NCBI GenBank assembly: GCA_007570785.1
Contig: ML660203.1
Coordinates: forward strand, 7,870,638-7,934,637
Source of the DNA: Antilocapra americana
Taxonomy: Eukaryota; Chordata; Mammalia; Artiodactyla; Antilocapridae
Direction: 5' to 3'
Length of the DNA: 64,000 nucleotides
The position numbers and the translations under genes are program-made. Under the pieces are notes generated by a model. That model worked only from the letters and a program-made list of their open reading frames with translations, was not told the origin of the DNA and searched no databases. Each line of letters starts with the position of its first letter. The first letter of the stretch is position 1. This document shows, in pieces, positions 1-11,639 of this stretch.

Positions 1-594
1 CCCTCAGACCTCCCTGCTCCTTCTGGAACCCCAGCTCCTCTCCCCCTGCACCCCAGGAAGCTGGTCCCCTAGAATCTCCTAAAAAGGCAGGAGATCCTTG
101 GGAACTTTGAAATCGAGGCAGCAGGAAACCCCTCTGGCGCTATGTCAGGTCTGCTGGGTGAAAGCAGAGAAACCCCTTCTGGTGGTAGGCCAGGTCTGGT
201 TGCAGGCTCATGGCACCAGGGCGCAGGGGATGGGAGGGCCCCACCAGGAACACAAATGGCCGCCCCTTCTTCCAGGGCCTGGAGCAGCTGCCTGAGAGGG
301 ACCTGCTCGGTTGCTGGGGCAACAGCCTTGGCGCCCTCCAGAGACAGCTGCTCCTTAGAAAGCCCTGCTCACATCCCAGTTGGGCTCAAGGTCTGAGGTG
401 ATTCTGTCCTGACATGTTCAGGCCAGAGGGGCTGGAGGATGGGGTTAAGCAATGCCCTCCAGACGGACCCACAGTTCAGGTCAGCTGGTTCTCTGAGGAC
501 AGCGAGCTGCCAGCCAGATGACTCACAAGCTCCAGGGCATCTCCCCGGACGGAGGGCTGGCCGTGAACTGGCCTAGCATGAAAAGATGTTAACT

Positions 595-745
595 ATCAGA
601 TCATCAATTCCTCACCAGGCCTATCGTTCCCACTTCAAAGAGGAAGACAGTGAGGCTCAGAGAGAAGCGAACAGCCCCAGGTCAGGCGGCCAGGATCTGA
701 GCTCCGGCTTTCTGATTCCAGAGCCGGCACTCTTACCTGCTGCTT
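595..745 (+). repeat. MIR-like ancient SINE fragment
   Basis: The stretch has the order of MIR core words: a line resembling 'gaggctcagagagaag', then a 'ggccaggatctgagc' segment and an 'ttctgattccagag' end. It is heavily diverged and has no tail. The family call rests on pattern recognition only. Confidence 0.5.
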
Positions 746-2148
746 CACCACCCTGCCCAGGGCTGGAGGCAGGTGCCACTGAGCTGGGCCTGCGAGATCT
801 TGGCCATGCCAGTGGTCCTCACACAGGGTCTGGCGATATCCTCTGAGTGGGTTAGCTGGCGGGGCCTCTGGCTCTGCTGCCCGTGGAGACAGAGGTCTGG
901 TGCCCCTGGACCAGAGCCCCAGCATATGGACGAAAAAGGTGCCCTGTCCGGCCTGGGATCATGGCCACCCAGCGCCCTTTTCCCCTGGATGTGCGGTCCT
1001 GACACTCTGACACTTCACCAGAAAACACCAGAACCCCTGACATAGGTTTCCCAGTCACTCAGGACTCTCCCAGTTTGGCTAAATCTCACTACAGCCTCAA
1101 AGCAGAGACCACAGAGGTGAGGCCCCTTGTCCCAGGTCACATAGCTGGGTCACAGGGTACTGTGACTGGAACAAGGATGTGAAACTCTCAAATTCCAGGG
1201 TCTGAGGAGACAGGAATTCCAGTGATTTTCGAGCCAGATTCCGGGGGCCTCCATGAGGGCTTGGGGAGTCTGGGTGACTCCCAGCCAGGGTCCTCGGAAG
1301 GGTTCCATTTTCCTTTTCCCCTCCATGTGGAATTTCCCCATGTGGTATTTTGAGCTCCACCAGACTACTTCAACCTCTTCATAGTACAAATGAGGAGACT
1401 GAGGGTCAGAAAGGCAAATGCACTCCCTGAAGAGCAGGTACCAGAGCAAGGACCTTGCATGGGGCTCTGAGTGTGGGTATGCTCCCCATGCCCCCTGCCC
1501 CGCCTCCCAGCCTGGAGACCACCAGCTCCAGGCATTCAGGGAGGCACCCACCTGTGGCCAAGCCCCACCTCCTCCAGCCCCTAACCAGCACGCTGTTTTT
1601 CAAAAAACATTTCCACCATTATCACAACTGTATCCAGTCAGCAACTTGTCAGGCAACATTCACTCCTCGCCAAAAGTTCTGTGCTGGAACCTCCCGCAAG
1701 CATCCTTTATTTCTCCCCGTAGACCTGCCTGCCGAGTTGGCTTTGCCAGCAGCTCTGCTGAGGCCTCTGCCCTACCTCGCAGGACACTTTATTACCACCA
1801 CCCCTGGGAGGCCAAGCTTTAAAGAGATGCCAGCAGTTACTGAATCACGATTTTCTCGTACATTAAAGCTATAAGCTCCAGTAATGAGGCGCTGACAAGC
1901 AGAAGATGGTCCGTTACAGGGCCACGATGGCTCTAGCCCAATGCAAAAACCTGACGTGGACAGCCCCTGCCTGGCCTGGTGGAGGAGCCAAGATTTGGCT
2001 TTTCAAATACTATTTGACTTGTCAAATACTGGCTGTAGCATGTAAACCTCACTGAGGCCTTTGCAAAACTCTAAGGTCCCAGGAGCCCAGCCTGGGAAGT
2101 GCCAGTTAAAGGAATGAGCCTCTAAAACCACCCTCACTCCTGGAGGGC

Positions 2149-2156
2149 TGACGTCA
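2149..2156. promoter_or_regulatory. Perfect CRE palindrome (TGACGTCA)
   Basis: An exact 8-base cAMP-response element is visible. It lies in non-repetitive intron sequence about 19 kb downstream of the internal promoter. CREB/ATF factors bind this palindrome, but occupancy in this intron is not shown by the sequence. Confidence 0.4.
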
Positions 2157-2956
2157 AACCCTGGTAACAGGTCACAAAAAGCATGGCTTTTAACAAGCTG
2201 TCACAGGACCCTGTGTCCAGTGTGCAAAGCCAGACACTGCCAGGCCCTGTGCACCTCGACTGCTGGCCTCTTTCATCATTCTGAATGACCAAGCGGATCC
2301 CAGAATAGAAAGACGGGTGTTAACAGGCTCATTCACTGTGCCTGGAGTGACAGGTGGCCTATCGGGTGACAGAATCTGGAGCCAAGAACCCTGGGTGGCC
2401 GAGAGACGAGATGAGATGAGCGGTGCAGCAGTGAATGGGGAAAACTGTGAGTTCAGCTCAGGTCAGCCCAGGCTGGCTGCCTTCCGTGGTGCCAGGCCTA
2501 GGGAGAGGGCCTGGTCCTCAGAGCTTATATTAAGGTCCTGAGTTCAGGATCCCAAGTTAGACAATTATACAAAGCAGCAGACACGTGGGAAAATGCCTTA
2601 GTGACTCCACAGGATCACAGACACGGTCTGAGGCTGTACCACCAGAGGAAGATGCAGGACCTGGGAGGGGGCAGCCCCAGGGTTCTCCTGGGTAAAGCAG
2701 TGGGGACTGCTGGTGACTGTGGACAGGGGCATTGCCAAATTGGAGCCTGATGAGAAGGAGCCAATCTGCACTGGGAAGAAATTTCTAATCCATCCTCCCG
2801 TTACAAGTGAGGCCACATGTTGGCCCCTTGGTGGGCACCAGGGACCCAGGATGAGTAGTCCTTGACCTCAGGAAACTCAAAATAAAGCTCCACCGACTGC
2901 GCAGCCACACGGAATACTGCAGGAGAAAGCCTGGGACTGACTGAACAGAAAGGAAG

Positions 2957-3163
2957 TATTAGCTGCTCAGTCATGTCCCATTCTTTACCACCCCGTGGAC
3001 TATAGCCCGCCAGGCTCCTTTGTCCATGGAGTTCTCCAGGCAAGAATACTGGAGTGGGTTGCCACTTCCTACTCCAGGGGATCTTCCCAACCCAGAGACT
3101 GAATCTGAGTCTCCTGCATTGCATGCAGACGCTTTACCATCTGGGCCACCAGGGAAGCCCTAG
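2957..3163 (-). mobile_element. Bov-tA/Bov-A2 SINE, reverse orientation
   Basis: Read on the minus strand it starts with the tRNA-like head (gggcttccctggtggcccag), passes through 'ggagaaggaa'-type core words (altered here) and ends in the 'catgactgagcagctaa' tail segment. It is nearly full length, and is one of the ruminant-specific repeats that identify the lineage. Confidence 0.9.
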
Positions 3164-4090
3164 CCAGGGAACTAGAGTTACTGCAACCTACTAGTGACGT
3201 GTGTCACAGATCTACCACAGACGCGGTGTGACACATGTGCACCATGAGCTGTGCCCAGTCTAACAAGAGGGGTGGGGGGCTTCAAGAGACTGGAGTAGGA
3301 GCCTGGAAAAGCCTCAGATACCTAGGAGACTCTCACATACAGATGTGGTCCCAGTCATCACAGTGTAACCAAAGGGGGACAGGAAGGTGGGGGTCCAAGG
3401 GGAGCAGATGTTGCCTCATCCTAAGAAGGCATTTCTAAGGTGCAGAGCCGCTTAGGAGGTGGTCAACTAGGCTGGACCCAGGCACAGTGGATGCAGGGAG
3501 GGACTCACGCTCCCACAGGTGTGACCTCTAAGATGCCTCCCAGGCCTGAGATGTTTGTTCTTTCTTTGCTTCCTACCTCACACTCAGTTCTCGGTGTGAC
3601 ATCAGACATCATTTCTGTGTGTATGACATTCATTGTTCAATTCTTTTTTGGCCTCCAGAGAATTGTTTCTAACAATCAGAGGAGGGGGAAGAGAATGTTC
3701 AGATGGCCAGGCTACAGAGGAAATAAGGAAGGACTCCCTCTAAGACAGCACGGCCAGGGCTGGACCTGGACTTCCTCTGGACAGTCTGGCAGTACAGAGC
3801 CCCTACCTGAGATGGGAAACCCCCTCCTGAGAACGTGAGAGAGGCCGGCACTGGCTATCCTGGCCCTCGCCTCCCCCCACACTTGCTGCTGAGTTGGAGG
3901 AAGCCTGTAGGTCGGGAGGCCCTGAGTGTGAACACCATTCTGCACTGACTCGTGGTATGACTAAGGCTCCCACTGGTAAGATGGGAAGGATACAGGCTCA
4001 CCCTGTTCACTGCCCCAGGACTGCCACAAGATTCATCTTCCCACAGATGGGAAAGGGCTTGGCAGGTGAGGAACCAGCATTCAACTGCCT

Positions 4091-4218
4091 GTGTGTGTGT
4101 TAGTCGCTCAGTCGTGTCCAGCTCTTTGTGACCCCATGGACTGTAGCTGGCCAGGTTCCTCTGTCCATCGGATTCTCCAGGCAAGAGTACTGGAGTGGGT
4201 TGTCATATCCTTCTCCAT
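4091..4218 (-). mobile_element. Bov-tA/Bov-A2 SINE fragment, reverse orientation
   Basis: Only the 3' half of the element is present: the 'gactgagcgactaacac' end and the 'cagtccatggggtc' and 'actcttgcctggagaat' words are recognisable on the minus strand. The tRNA-like head is missing, so this is a truncated copy. Confidence 0.88.
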
Positions 4219-4863
4219 ACAACTACCTGAGGGGCCTGCATATCGGAGCCAGGGGCCCACAGGGCAGCTGTCTGACCCCAGGCCCTCCAAGCATTCGAGG
4301 GCCTAGAAGCTGGGGGTTTCTGGCTTGGGGCAGAAGTGTCCTGTCCCTCTAGGGGGCAGGCTCAGGAAAATTCAGGGCCCTGAGGACCCCAGCTGGCTGC
4401 CCACCCCCGGGCCACGCCCGCATCGCTGTGTCAGTATTTCAGGGGAGTGACCTCTGGTGTCCCTGCCTCGCCAAGCACCCCTCTAACTTCTCTCTGGCCC
4501 CCTCTCATGCCAATACCCCGTGTTCTCAGTGTCCAGGCCTTTGCATGGCTGCTCCCTGCCTGCACCGCCCCTCCTGCACCCTACTTCCTCCGCCTCCTCC
4601 AGTCTACTCTGAGCACTACTTGCTCTGGGGCTTCCCTGCCTGTCCTCCCGCACCAGCCCAGTGCCCCTCACTGGGTCACCCCCCGGGGTTTAGAGGCGTC
4701 ACAGGCCTCTGTCATCACACTGTTCACAGGCCTGCTTGCTTTTCTCCTTTTCCCTTTAGACCCTGAGTCCCCAGAAGGCAGGGACCTCATGCCTCCCATG
4801 CCCGTGGCACCGAGAAGGGGTCCCTTGGAGAATGCCTGCTGCTACTCACGAGGCGGGATCCTC

Positions 4864-4871
4864 TGACGTCA
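4864..4871. promoter_or_regulatory. Second perfect CRE palindrome (TGACGTCA)
   Basis: An exact TGACGTCA occurs in intron sequence with no obvious repeat over it, about 2.7 kb from the first CRE. Chance occurrence of one such octamer in 64 kb is not rare, and CpG loss makes it less common, so function is only a suggestion. Confidence 0.35.
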
Positions 4872-5254
4872 CACCCAAAGCAGCGCTGGGCTGCAGGGCC
4901 TTCCCCTGGAAGACCTTGAGGACACTGCAGTAGGAAGAGTCTGTGAAAGGTGACTCGACAAGTGGAAGACAGAGGTGCTGGGACAAGTCGTGACTATCGG
5001 CTTCCCCCTCACGCCTCCATACCCCTCTCTATTCGATGTTTCTCCCGACACCTCTAAAACCACAACATGGTGACACCTGTCTTTGAAAGAACACCTACCC
5101 AAGAAGATCACCAGCTTCCCAACCCTGTCCACAGAACCCTGTCCTCACAATGGCACAGTGTGAGACTTCCTGTAAGGACTGGTTGAATACTGGCGACTAA
5201 TAGTCAGAGTTACCGGAGTTTATCGCCTGTTCAGGCATCAGGGCTGAGGCCCTG

Positions 5255-5390
5255 TCATTGTCTGAGGTCCTTACATTTGGTCTCCACAAGATGTTTTCAC
5301 CATCGCCCCTTGTACTGCTGAGGAAATGGAGGCTCAGAGAGGCTGAGGGATTTGCTCAGCATCACACAGCAATCTGTGTCCTGTCTACTA
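5255..5390 (+). repeat. MIR SINE fragment
   Basis: Contains the classic MIR core run: an 'actgctgaggaaatgg' line, then 'aggctcagagaggctgag' and 'gctcagcatcacacag'. Moderately diverged and truncated at both ends. Confidence 0.75.
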
Positions 5391-6134
5391 AGTGAGGGAA
5401 AACCTTCCAGGTTTCAATCTCCAGAAACCAACCTTCACCGCATCTGGTCGCACAACAAAAATACAAGTTTGCTGGCAAGGAGACTGACAACACACATTCC
5501 TATAAAGCTTAGAAGTCACCGCGGCAAGTCTGGTCTCCCCTTTCTGCTGGCGGACTCCGGCGAGCATATACTTTTATACAGACCTCAAGCCCAAGCCAGC
5601 ATTCTGAAGAGTACCTGGAGAAAGTGGACTTGACCTTGACCTTGACTTTACCTTTCACCCCTCTGGGAGCTGCTCTGCCCTGATGTTTTGCAAGCATTAC
5701 CTATCGCCCCCCTCCCCCAGGCCTTGGGCTGTCCTGCCAGGCCCTCTTCCGCTCTCACAAAGAGACCTGTGACATCACTTGGCCCTCAAATGGTCCCTTC
5801 CCCTCCTAGGACTGATGCTGATCTGTAAAGGCTGGGCAGGGCGCGAGGCGGAGACGGCAGTTTCCCCTGGGTGTGCTGCTTCTGGTTGATTAGTAGCACC
5901 TGCCTGTGTTTAGAAGGCTCCTGAAGCTGTGCCCAGGCTCCACACAGCCACCGCAGCCGTGGGAACCAAGGCTGCCTCTGGGGAGACAGCCCTCCTGGGA
6001 GATGAGCAGCCTTTTAAAAATTCTGCTGGCACCCAGCCACATAAAGCTGAGGGCTGCGGTGTGCATTAACTTGGAGAGTTAACCCAGAGTTTGTTATTCA
6101 GACACCACTTACTCCTCCTTTCAAATGGGCTAGT

Positions 6135-6357
6135 GCAGGAGGTACCTGGCCACAGAAACAGAAAGTAGAAGTGTGATTTCCAGGGGTTGGAGGAGGAGGG
6201 AATGGGTACAGAGTCTCAGCTCTGCAAAGATGAAAAGAGATGGAGGGGGGTGATAGCTGTAAAACATGTGAGCTGTGCTTCATACTACTGAACTGTGTAG
6301 TTAAAAACAGTTTCAGCGGTAAAGTTTTATGTGTATTTAACCACAATTTAAAAAAAA
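6135..6357 (+). mobile_element. Ancient L1 (L1M-type) 3' fragment
   Basis: The words 'agaaagtagaagtgtgattt', 'ccaggggttggaggagg', 'gaactgtgtag' and 'ttttatgtgtatttaacc' followed by an A-run match the 3' end of old mammalian L1 elements. It is diverged and 5'-truncated. Confidence 0.7.
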
Positions 6358-6591
6358 AGCTAGTGAGAGTCCACTGAGGAATTCTCTACAAATAAGCCCC
6401 AGGGATCACACTGATTTTTCACCAAAATCCAGAAATCACAAATAAAATATTTAAAGCTACTTTAAGCATGAATTTTCTGATTTGACTTAAATGTATTTAT
6501 GAGCAGGGGATGACTAATAATCTGAGACTATTTCCTGAGATTCAGGAAATAGAAATTTTAAAAGGGGGGGAAAAACACCAGAATTCAAATA

Positions 6592-6930
6592 GGGCTTCCC
6601 TGGTGGGGTAGTGGATTACGACTCCATCTGCCAATGTAGGGGACATGGGTTTGATCCCAGGTCTAGGAAGATCCCACTTGCTGTGGAGCAACTAAGCCCA
6701 TGCACCACAACTACTGCGCCTGTGCTCTAGAGCCCGGGAGTTGCAACTACTGAGTCCACGTGCCGCAACTACTGAATCTCTCAACCCTAGAGCGTGTGCT
6801 CTGCAACAGCAATGGGAAGCCCACACACTGCAACGAAAAGCAGCCCCCAGTTGCTCCAACCAGAGAATGGCTGAGCTAAGCAATGAAGAACCAGTGCAGA
6901 CAAAAATAAATAAATAAATATTTTAAAATG
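6592..6930 (+). mobile_element. CHR-type tRNA-derived SINE, near full length
   Basis: Begins 'gggcttccctggtggggta', contains a B-box-like 'gggtttgatccc', the 'cacttgctgtggagcaacta' body and several 'gcaactactga' repeats, and ends in a (aaat)n tail at 6903-6920. This is the artiodactyl CHR/SINE2 class, distinct from the Bov-A elements, which share only the head. Confidence 0.88.
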
Positions 6931-7047
6931 CAAATAGAAAATTAAAAAGATTGGAGGTCTACAAGGGTAGAGATGGATGTGTTAGTATCAGAGCCTTGGA
7001 AAGGAGTTAGAAGGAAGGTAAATGTGGAGGTTAAAAAAATTATAACT

Positions 7048-7255
7048 TGGGACTTCCCTAATAGTCCAATGGTTAAGAACCCACCTGGCAATGCAGGCGA
7101 TACAGGTTGGATCCCTGGTCTGGGAACCAAGATCCCACATGCCACAGAGCAACTAAGCCTGTGCATTCCGGAGTCCATGCACAACTAGAGAGTCTGTGTG
7201 CTGCAACTAAGGCTCAATGCAGTGAAACAATAAATTTTAAAATTAAAACTAAAAA
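7048..7255 (+). mobile_element. CHR-type tRNA-derived SINE
   Basis: Starts 'gggacttccctaatagtcc', has 'gttggatccctggtctggg' and the 'agatcccacatgccacagag' body, and ends in an A-rich tail after 'aataaatttt'. Shorter than the neighbouring copy at 6592-6930 because the internal 'gcaacta' block is reduced. Confidence 0.85.
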
Positions 7256-7363
7256 GAACTATAAATACACTGTGTAACACTATAGAAAAATTAAAAAGTC
7301 ACTTCAATCCCAGTGCCCTAACACAATCACTATGACATCATTCTACACCAAAACTTTTAAACT

Positions 7364-7575
7364 GGGCTTCCCCAATGGCTCAGTGGGTAAAGAATCTGCC
7401 TGCAATGCAGGAGATGCAAGAGATGTGGATTTGATCCCTAGGTCAGGAAGATCCCCTGGAGGAGGAAATGGCAACAACCCACTCCAGTATTTTTGCCTGA
7501 AAAATCCCACAGACAGAGGAGTCTGGCAGGCTACCGTTCAAAGGATCGCTAAGAGTTGGATATGACTGAGCATGA
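7364..7575 (+). mobile_element. Bov-tA/Bov-A2 SINE
   Basis: Head 'gggcttccccaatggctcag', core 'agatcccctggaggagg' and 'aaatggcaacaacccactcc', tail 'agagttggatatgactgagc' are all present in order. One short internal duplication in the head ('gatgcaagagatgtgg') distinguishes this copy. Confidence 0.9.
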
Positions 7576-9029
7576 GCCATTCTGGAATGGCAATCTGGCT
7601 AAAAAGAAACAGAAACTTCTGCTTTGGCCTTCTTAAACAAAAGCAGTTGGCAGAAAAGAAAGAGTAGTGAATCAGGATTTCAAATCTTGGTTAAGCTGTG
7701 TGACTCCAGTTAAGTCCCTCTACCTCTGTCCCACCATTTCTAAAAACAGCAGTACTAACTGCAGCCCGCCTCCCTCAGCAAGGGAAGCAACAGGGCGCTG
7801 TGCACTATTGAAGCAGTATGTGAAAGGGCGTTAGCAGTAAGTGGGGAGTGCTGAGGAAGTTTTTTTTTGATGACTAATGATCAGTATGAAAACTTGATGA
7901 TGACAGTGATGATGATGTAAGTATTTGGAAGCTCTGATGTTACTTAACCAGGCTCACCAAGCCCAGCCAGGCCTGGCCTTGACCTTGCAGACCCTTTCAG
8001 ACCCGAACCTGTCCCAGTTCCCTCCATACACCAAACGCCTTACACCTCAGGGTCTTGCCCCTTGCAGTCCCCAGTCTGCCCTGTCCTGCCTCCTCCCCAT
8101 CCTCCACTCCATCCTCTCTGAGAAAGTCCTTCTCAGCAACTATATTTCCTTCAGGGCTCTGATCTCAATTATACAGCACCCTGTGTATCCCTACTTGCTC
8201 TGATGGGGTCTCCAAGCTCCCTGAGGAAAGAGACCAAGTTTGTCTCGTTCCCTCTTCTTCCCCTGGCTCAGCACCTGGCATGAAAGGCCGATTGTTTGGA
8301 AAGGGCCGTGGAAGTGGGGGCAGGGAGGAGCTGGCTGGGATGAACCCAAGTCCTCTTCCCCTGGACTGTGCCCACACACTGCTGCGCGTGCCCCCTTCGA
8401 GGAAACTGCTGTGGTAGCAATAGCGCTGGCTGCTCTGCCTTCATAGGTACTGTCAGACAAGCCCAGTTCCTCCCACCCCGCGGGCTGACACCTCCTGACT
8501 GCTACCACTCCCTGTGCTGGGCCCACAGCACCTCATGCAGCCTGGGAAGCTTGGGAAGGCAAGAACGTTCCAGGAGAGCCTGGATCTATTACTGTATTCA
8601 CAACACATAAGAGCAGACTCCTCATCACAGCCCAGGGAAGCAAACTGCCCAACGGAGTGATGACTGTGCTGAGATAAACCCTGGCTGAGTGCCTGGAGGA
8701 CTCTGACAGCCCTGGGCAGGCTTCTCTAGCCTGACTCAGATCCCGGGGCCCTCGCACAACCAGCCCCTGCCTCCCCTCTCCTACCCTAGGCACCCTCTCC
8801 TAAAAATCTCCATCCACTTGGAGCTTACCCAGCTTTTGAAGTCCTCTCTAAAGCCTGCCTCGATTGGCTTCATCGTCCCTATCAGAGCCCCACACTCAAC
8901 AAACAGCCATCAGATGACCAATTCCTCTCCAAACATCAGGTGCATCTGTACTTTTCTGGGCATGGGACAAGGATGGTCTTTAAATATTCCAAATCTTTTC
9001 TGGATATCAATAAAGAGGAGGACTAACAA

Positions 9030-9265
9030 TTCTTAAGTGCTTCCACTGTGCCTGGCACCGAGCTGAGTGCTTTACAGACACACAACACACACACACACAC
9101 ACACTCTCGTCCTCACACTATGACTTGTGTGATATCAGTATTATCACCTCTATTTTGCAGATGAGGCCCACAGAGGTTAAGCAACTTGCAAAGCCTCACA
9201 GGTCCAGGCAGCAGTCTAGGATCTGGACCCCGGCAGTATGATTCCAGATCTATTCTCTTAGCTAC
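9030..9265 (+). repeat. MIR element interrupted by a CA microsatellite
   Basis: The left part reads 'taagtgcttccactgtgcc' and 'gagctgagtgctttacagac'. A (CA)n run at about 9079-9105 follows, and the element continues with 'ttttgcagatgaggcccaca' and 'gaggttaagcaacttgc'. The microsatellite lies inside the MIR, where these elements often seed simple repeats. Confidence 0.75.
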
Positions 9266-10407
9266 CAGGCTGGACGACCCCTGGCATGTGGGCTTCGGGA
9301 CACGGCTGGGCTTTGTAAGTGCCAGGTTCTGCCTCCCAGGGGAGCAGCACAGTCCGGTGTGGATCATCAGTGCAGTCACTCAGCCACAACTTCCAGATCA
9401 CCTTCTGTGTGTTCAGTGTGTGCCCTCCCAGAGAGGACCTGAACCAACATGGCTCTGTGCCTGAGGACTTTGGGATTGTGCAGAGGAAAGGAAGAGAGGG
9501 GGACAAAAATCCTATTTGTTGAAGCAACCAAGCTGTTATCATATCTGCTTTGGCAAGGCTGACAGTTTCCTTAGAAAAAGCACAGAGCAACAAGAACTTG
9601 AGACCCCAGGCAGTTAGGCAACGGTTCATCTCTGAAACACACGGGCAAACCCAAAGCATGTTAGAACTTCCTCACTAGTTCCCAAGGGACCAAGATCAAT
9701 TCGGCTGAATGACAGAGCTAGAAGGATCTCACTCCTGCCAAGAAACAAATGGGGAACCTGAGATCCAGGGGTTTGTTGAAGGCCACCTGTCAACTCCTGG
9801 AGAAGCACAGCTCCTGCTCCCCACAACCCAGCCTCTCCAAGCCCCTGGGGCTGGAACCACAACCAGGACAAAAAGGTTTCAGGCCATCTGGGTCCCTGAA
9901 ACCGCGAAGGGGTGAGGTAAGTGCCCACAGGGACTGAAAGTTAAAAAGCTTTCTCGGTGGAGATGGGGCTCTAGCTCTTACCTTCAGGGAGACTGGAACT
10001 GCTCTGTGCAAGCTGGATTCAGGAAGCCAGGGTTGATTTCCCAGGCCAACCCGGGCCCAGTTCCAGCCCGGCCTTGCGCTGGAAGGACGGGAGTTTCAAA
10101 GGCAGTTGTTCCTCACCTGGGGCCACACCCGGGAGAGGCTGACTTTATGGGGTGGTGGGGGGAACCCGTCGAACTGGCCGTCTCCCAGACAGCGTTGGCC
10201 CGGCCAGGAGGCCACCGCCTGTCTGCAGCCTGGCGCCTCTCCTGGCAGGGCCCCGCCCGGCCCCCACCCAGCCAGGCCCCCAGAACCAGGGTGGGAGCTG
10301 GTTGGGAACAGACCTGCTCCCCTGCCAGCAAGGCCTTGTGAGGCCCGCCAGGGCCCACCCCAGCCTGGGCTGGGTCTCGGGCGGCTGCTTCCTGCTGTAT
10401 CGTTTTC

Positions 10408-10438
10408 TTTCACTTTGGTTTTTAACCCCAAAGTGAAA
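10408..10438. promoter_or_regulatory. Perfect 11-bp inverted repeat with ISRE/IRF-like arms
   Basis: TTTCACTTTGG (10408-10418) is followed by a 9-base spacer and its exact complement CCAAAGTGAAA (10428-10438). Each arm extends outward into a GAAA-type half site (AAAGTGAAAGAAA on the minus strand, AGTGAAACTAAAG on the plus strand), resembling interferon-regulatory-factor or PRDM1 sites. Binding is inferred only from motif similarity. Confidence 0.4.
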
Positions 10439-10575
10439 CTAAAGACGGGGATGACGTGGGAGAGATAGTGAGAGTTAAGGGCTGAACACTTGACTTCTCA
10501 CTTGGGAGGAGGGCCTCAACCTCGGCTTCAGTCTCTCCACTGATTAACAGGAGGAACTCGGCTAGTGATTTTAAG

Positions 10576-10795
10576 TGTCCTTCCCTGGTGGCTCAGACGG
10601 TAAAGCATCTGCCTGCAATGCAGGAGACTGGGGTTCGATCCCTGGGTTGGGAAAATCCCCTGGAGAAGGAAATGGCAACCCACTTCAGTACTCTTGCCTA
10701 GAAAATTCCATGGATGGAGTAGCCTGGTAGGCTGCAGTCCATGGGGTTGCAAAGAGTTGGACACGACTGAGAGACTTCACTTTCTTTCACTTTAA
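10576..10795 (+). mobile_element. Bov-A2 SINE, well preserved
   Basis: Contains the whole series: 'ccctggtggctcagacggta', 'ctgcctgcaatgcaggagac', 'ggttcgatccctgggttggg', 'ctggagaaggaaatggcaac' and 'gttggacacgactgagagac', ending 'ttcactttctttcacttt'. One of the least diverged Bov-A copies in the window. Confidence 0.93.
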
Positions 10796-11333
10796 ACTAG
10801 AAAAAGGACAGAACTTCCCCTTCCTCATCCCTGCCACCACTGAGAACTGAAAAGCAGCTGCAGAAATGACCAGAGGATGACCTTTTGGGTCATCCTTGTG
10901 TGACCTTTTGGGTTATCCTTGTGAGTCTTGCCGGCTTGTAGGAGGATGCAAAACTCTGGCCACTGTGTGAAGACCCTCCCTCATCTCCCTGAATCTCTCT
11001 CTCCAATCTGTCAACTGAACTCTTTTATCCTGAGCAGCCCCTGGGACAGAGCAAAGTCAAGAAGACCCAGGGGATGAGCCCGACCCGCTCCTGGTACAAG
11101 AGGAGACACCAACAGCTGCCTGGAAGCTCCTGACTCGAGGGCCAAGGAGGCCATCTGCCAAGAATGACAGCAGCCCACCCAGGATGGGTCCAGACTTCAC
11201 TCTCTGCTGACCCTGGGTTGCCTGCTGCAGTATGGCTAAGACCACCACCATCTGTTTTTTTGGAGTTTTCCCACTGGCTGGTTTGCTGCCAAGCAGGTGT
11301 GGCAAACACCAGAGAAGCAGAGGAAGGAGGATA

Positions 11334-11335
<2 letters not shown>

Positions 11336-11376
<41 letters not shown>
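11336..11376. repeat. (TG)n microsatellite, about 20 units
   Basis: Uninterrupted GT/TG dinucleotide run bounded by 'atacag' and 'cgcagg'. Likely polymorphic in populations, and able to adopt Z-DNA. Confidence 0.97.
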
Positions 11377-11379
<3 letters not shown>

Positions 11380-11639
11380 AGGCATCTCTCCCTTGAGAAG
11401 AAGTCACAAACAGGTCCCCAGGTACCTATAACAGCATCCCTTCCCCCTATCCTGGCTCCACTTCTGATGTGTCCCTCAGCCCATCTCTTCCCTTCATTCC
11501 TCCCTTCCTCCCTCCCATCTGCACCTTACTCTAGAGACATCTCACTGGCTGAGGACTGCTGAGTGACACTGGTCGGCCTCCCCCTCTCTGGACTGGATCA
11601 GCATAGTCAGTACCTAACCACGGTGCTTTACAAAACATA

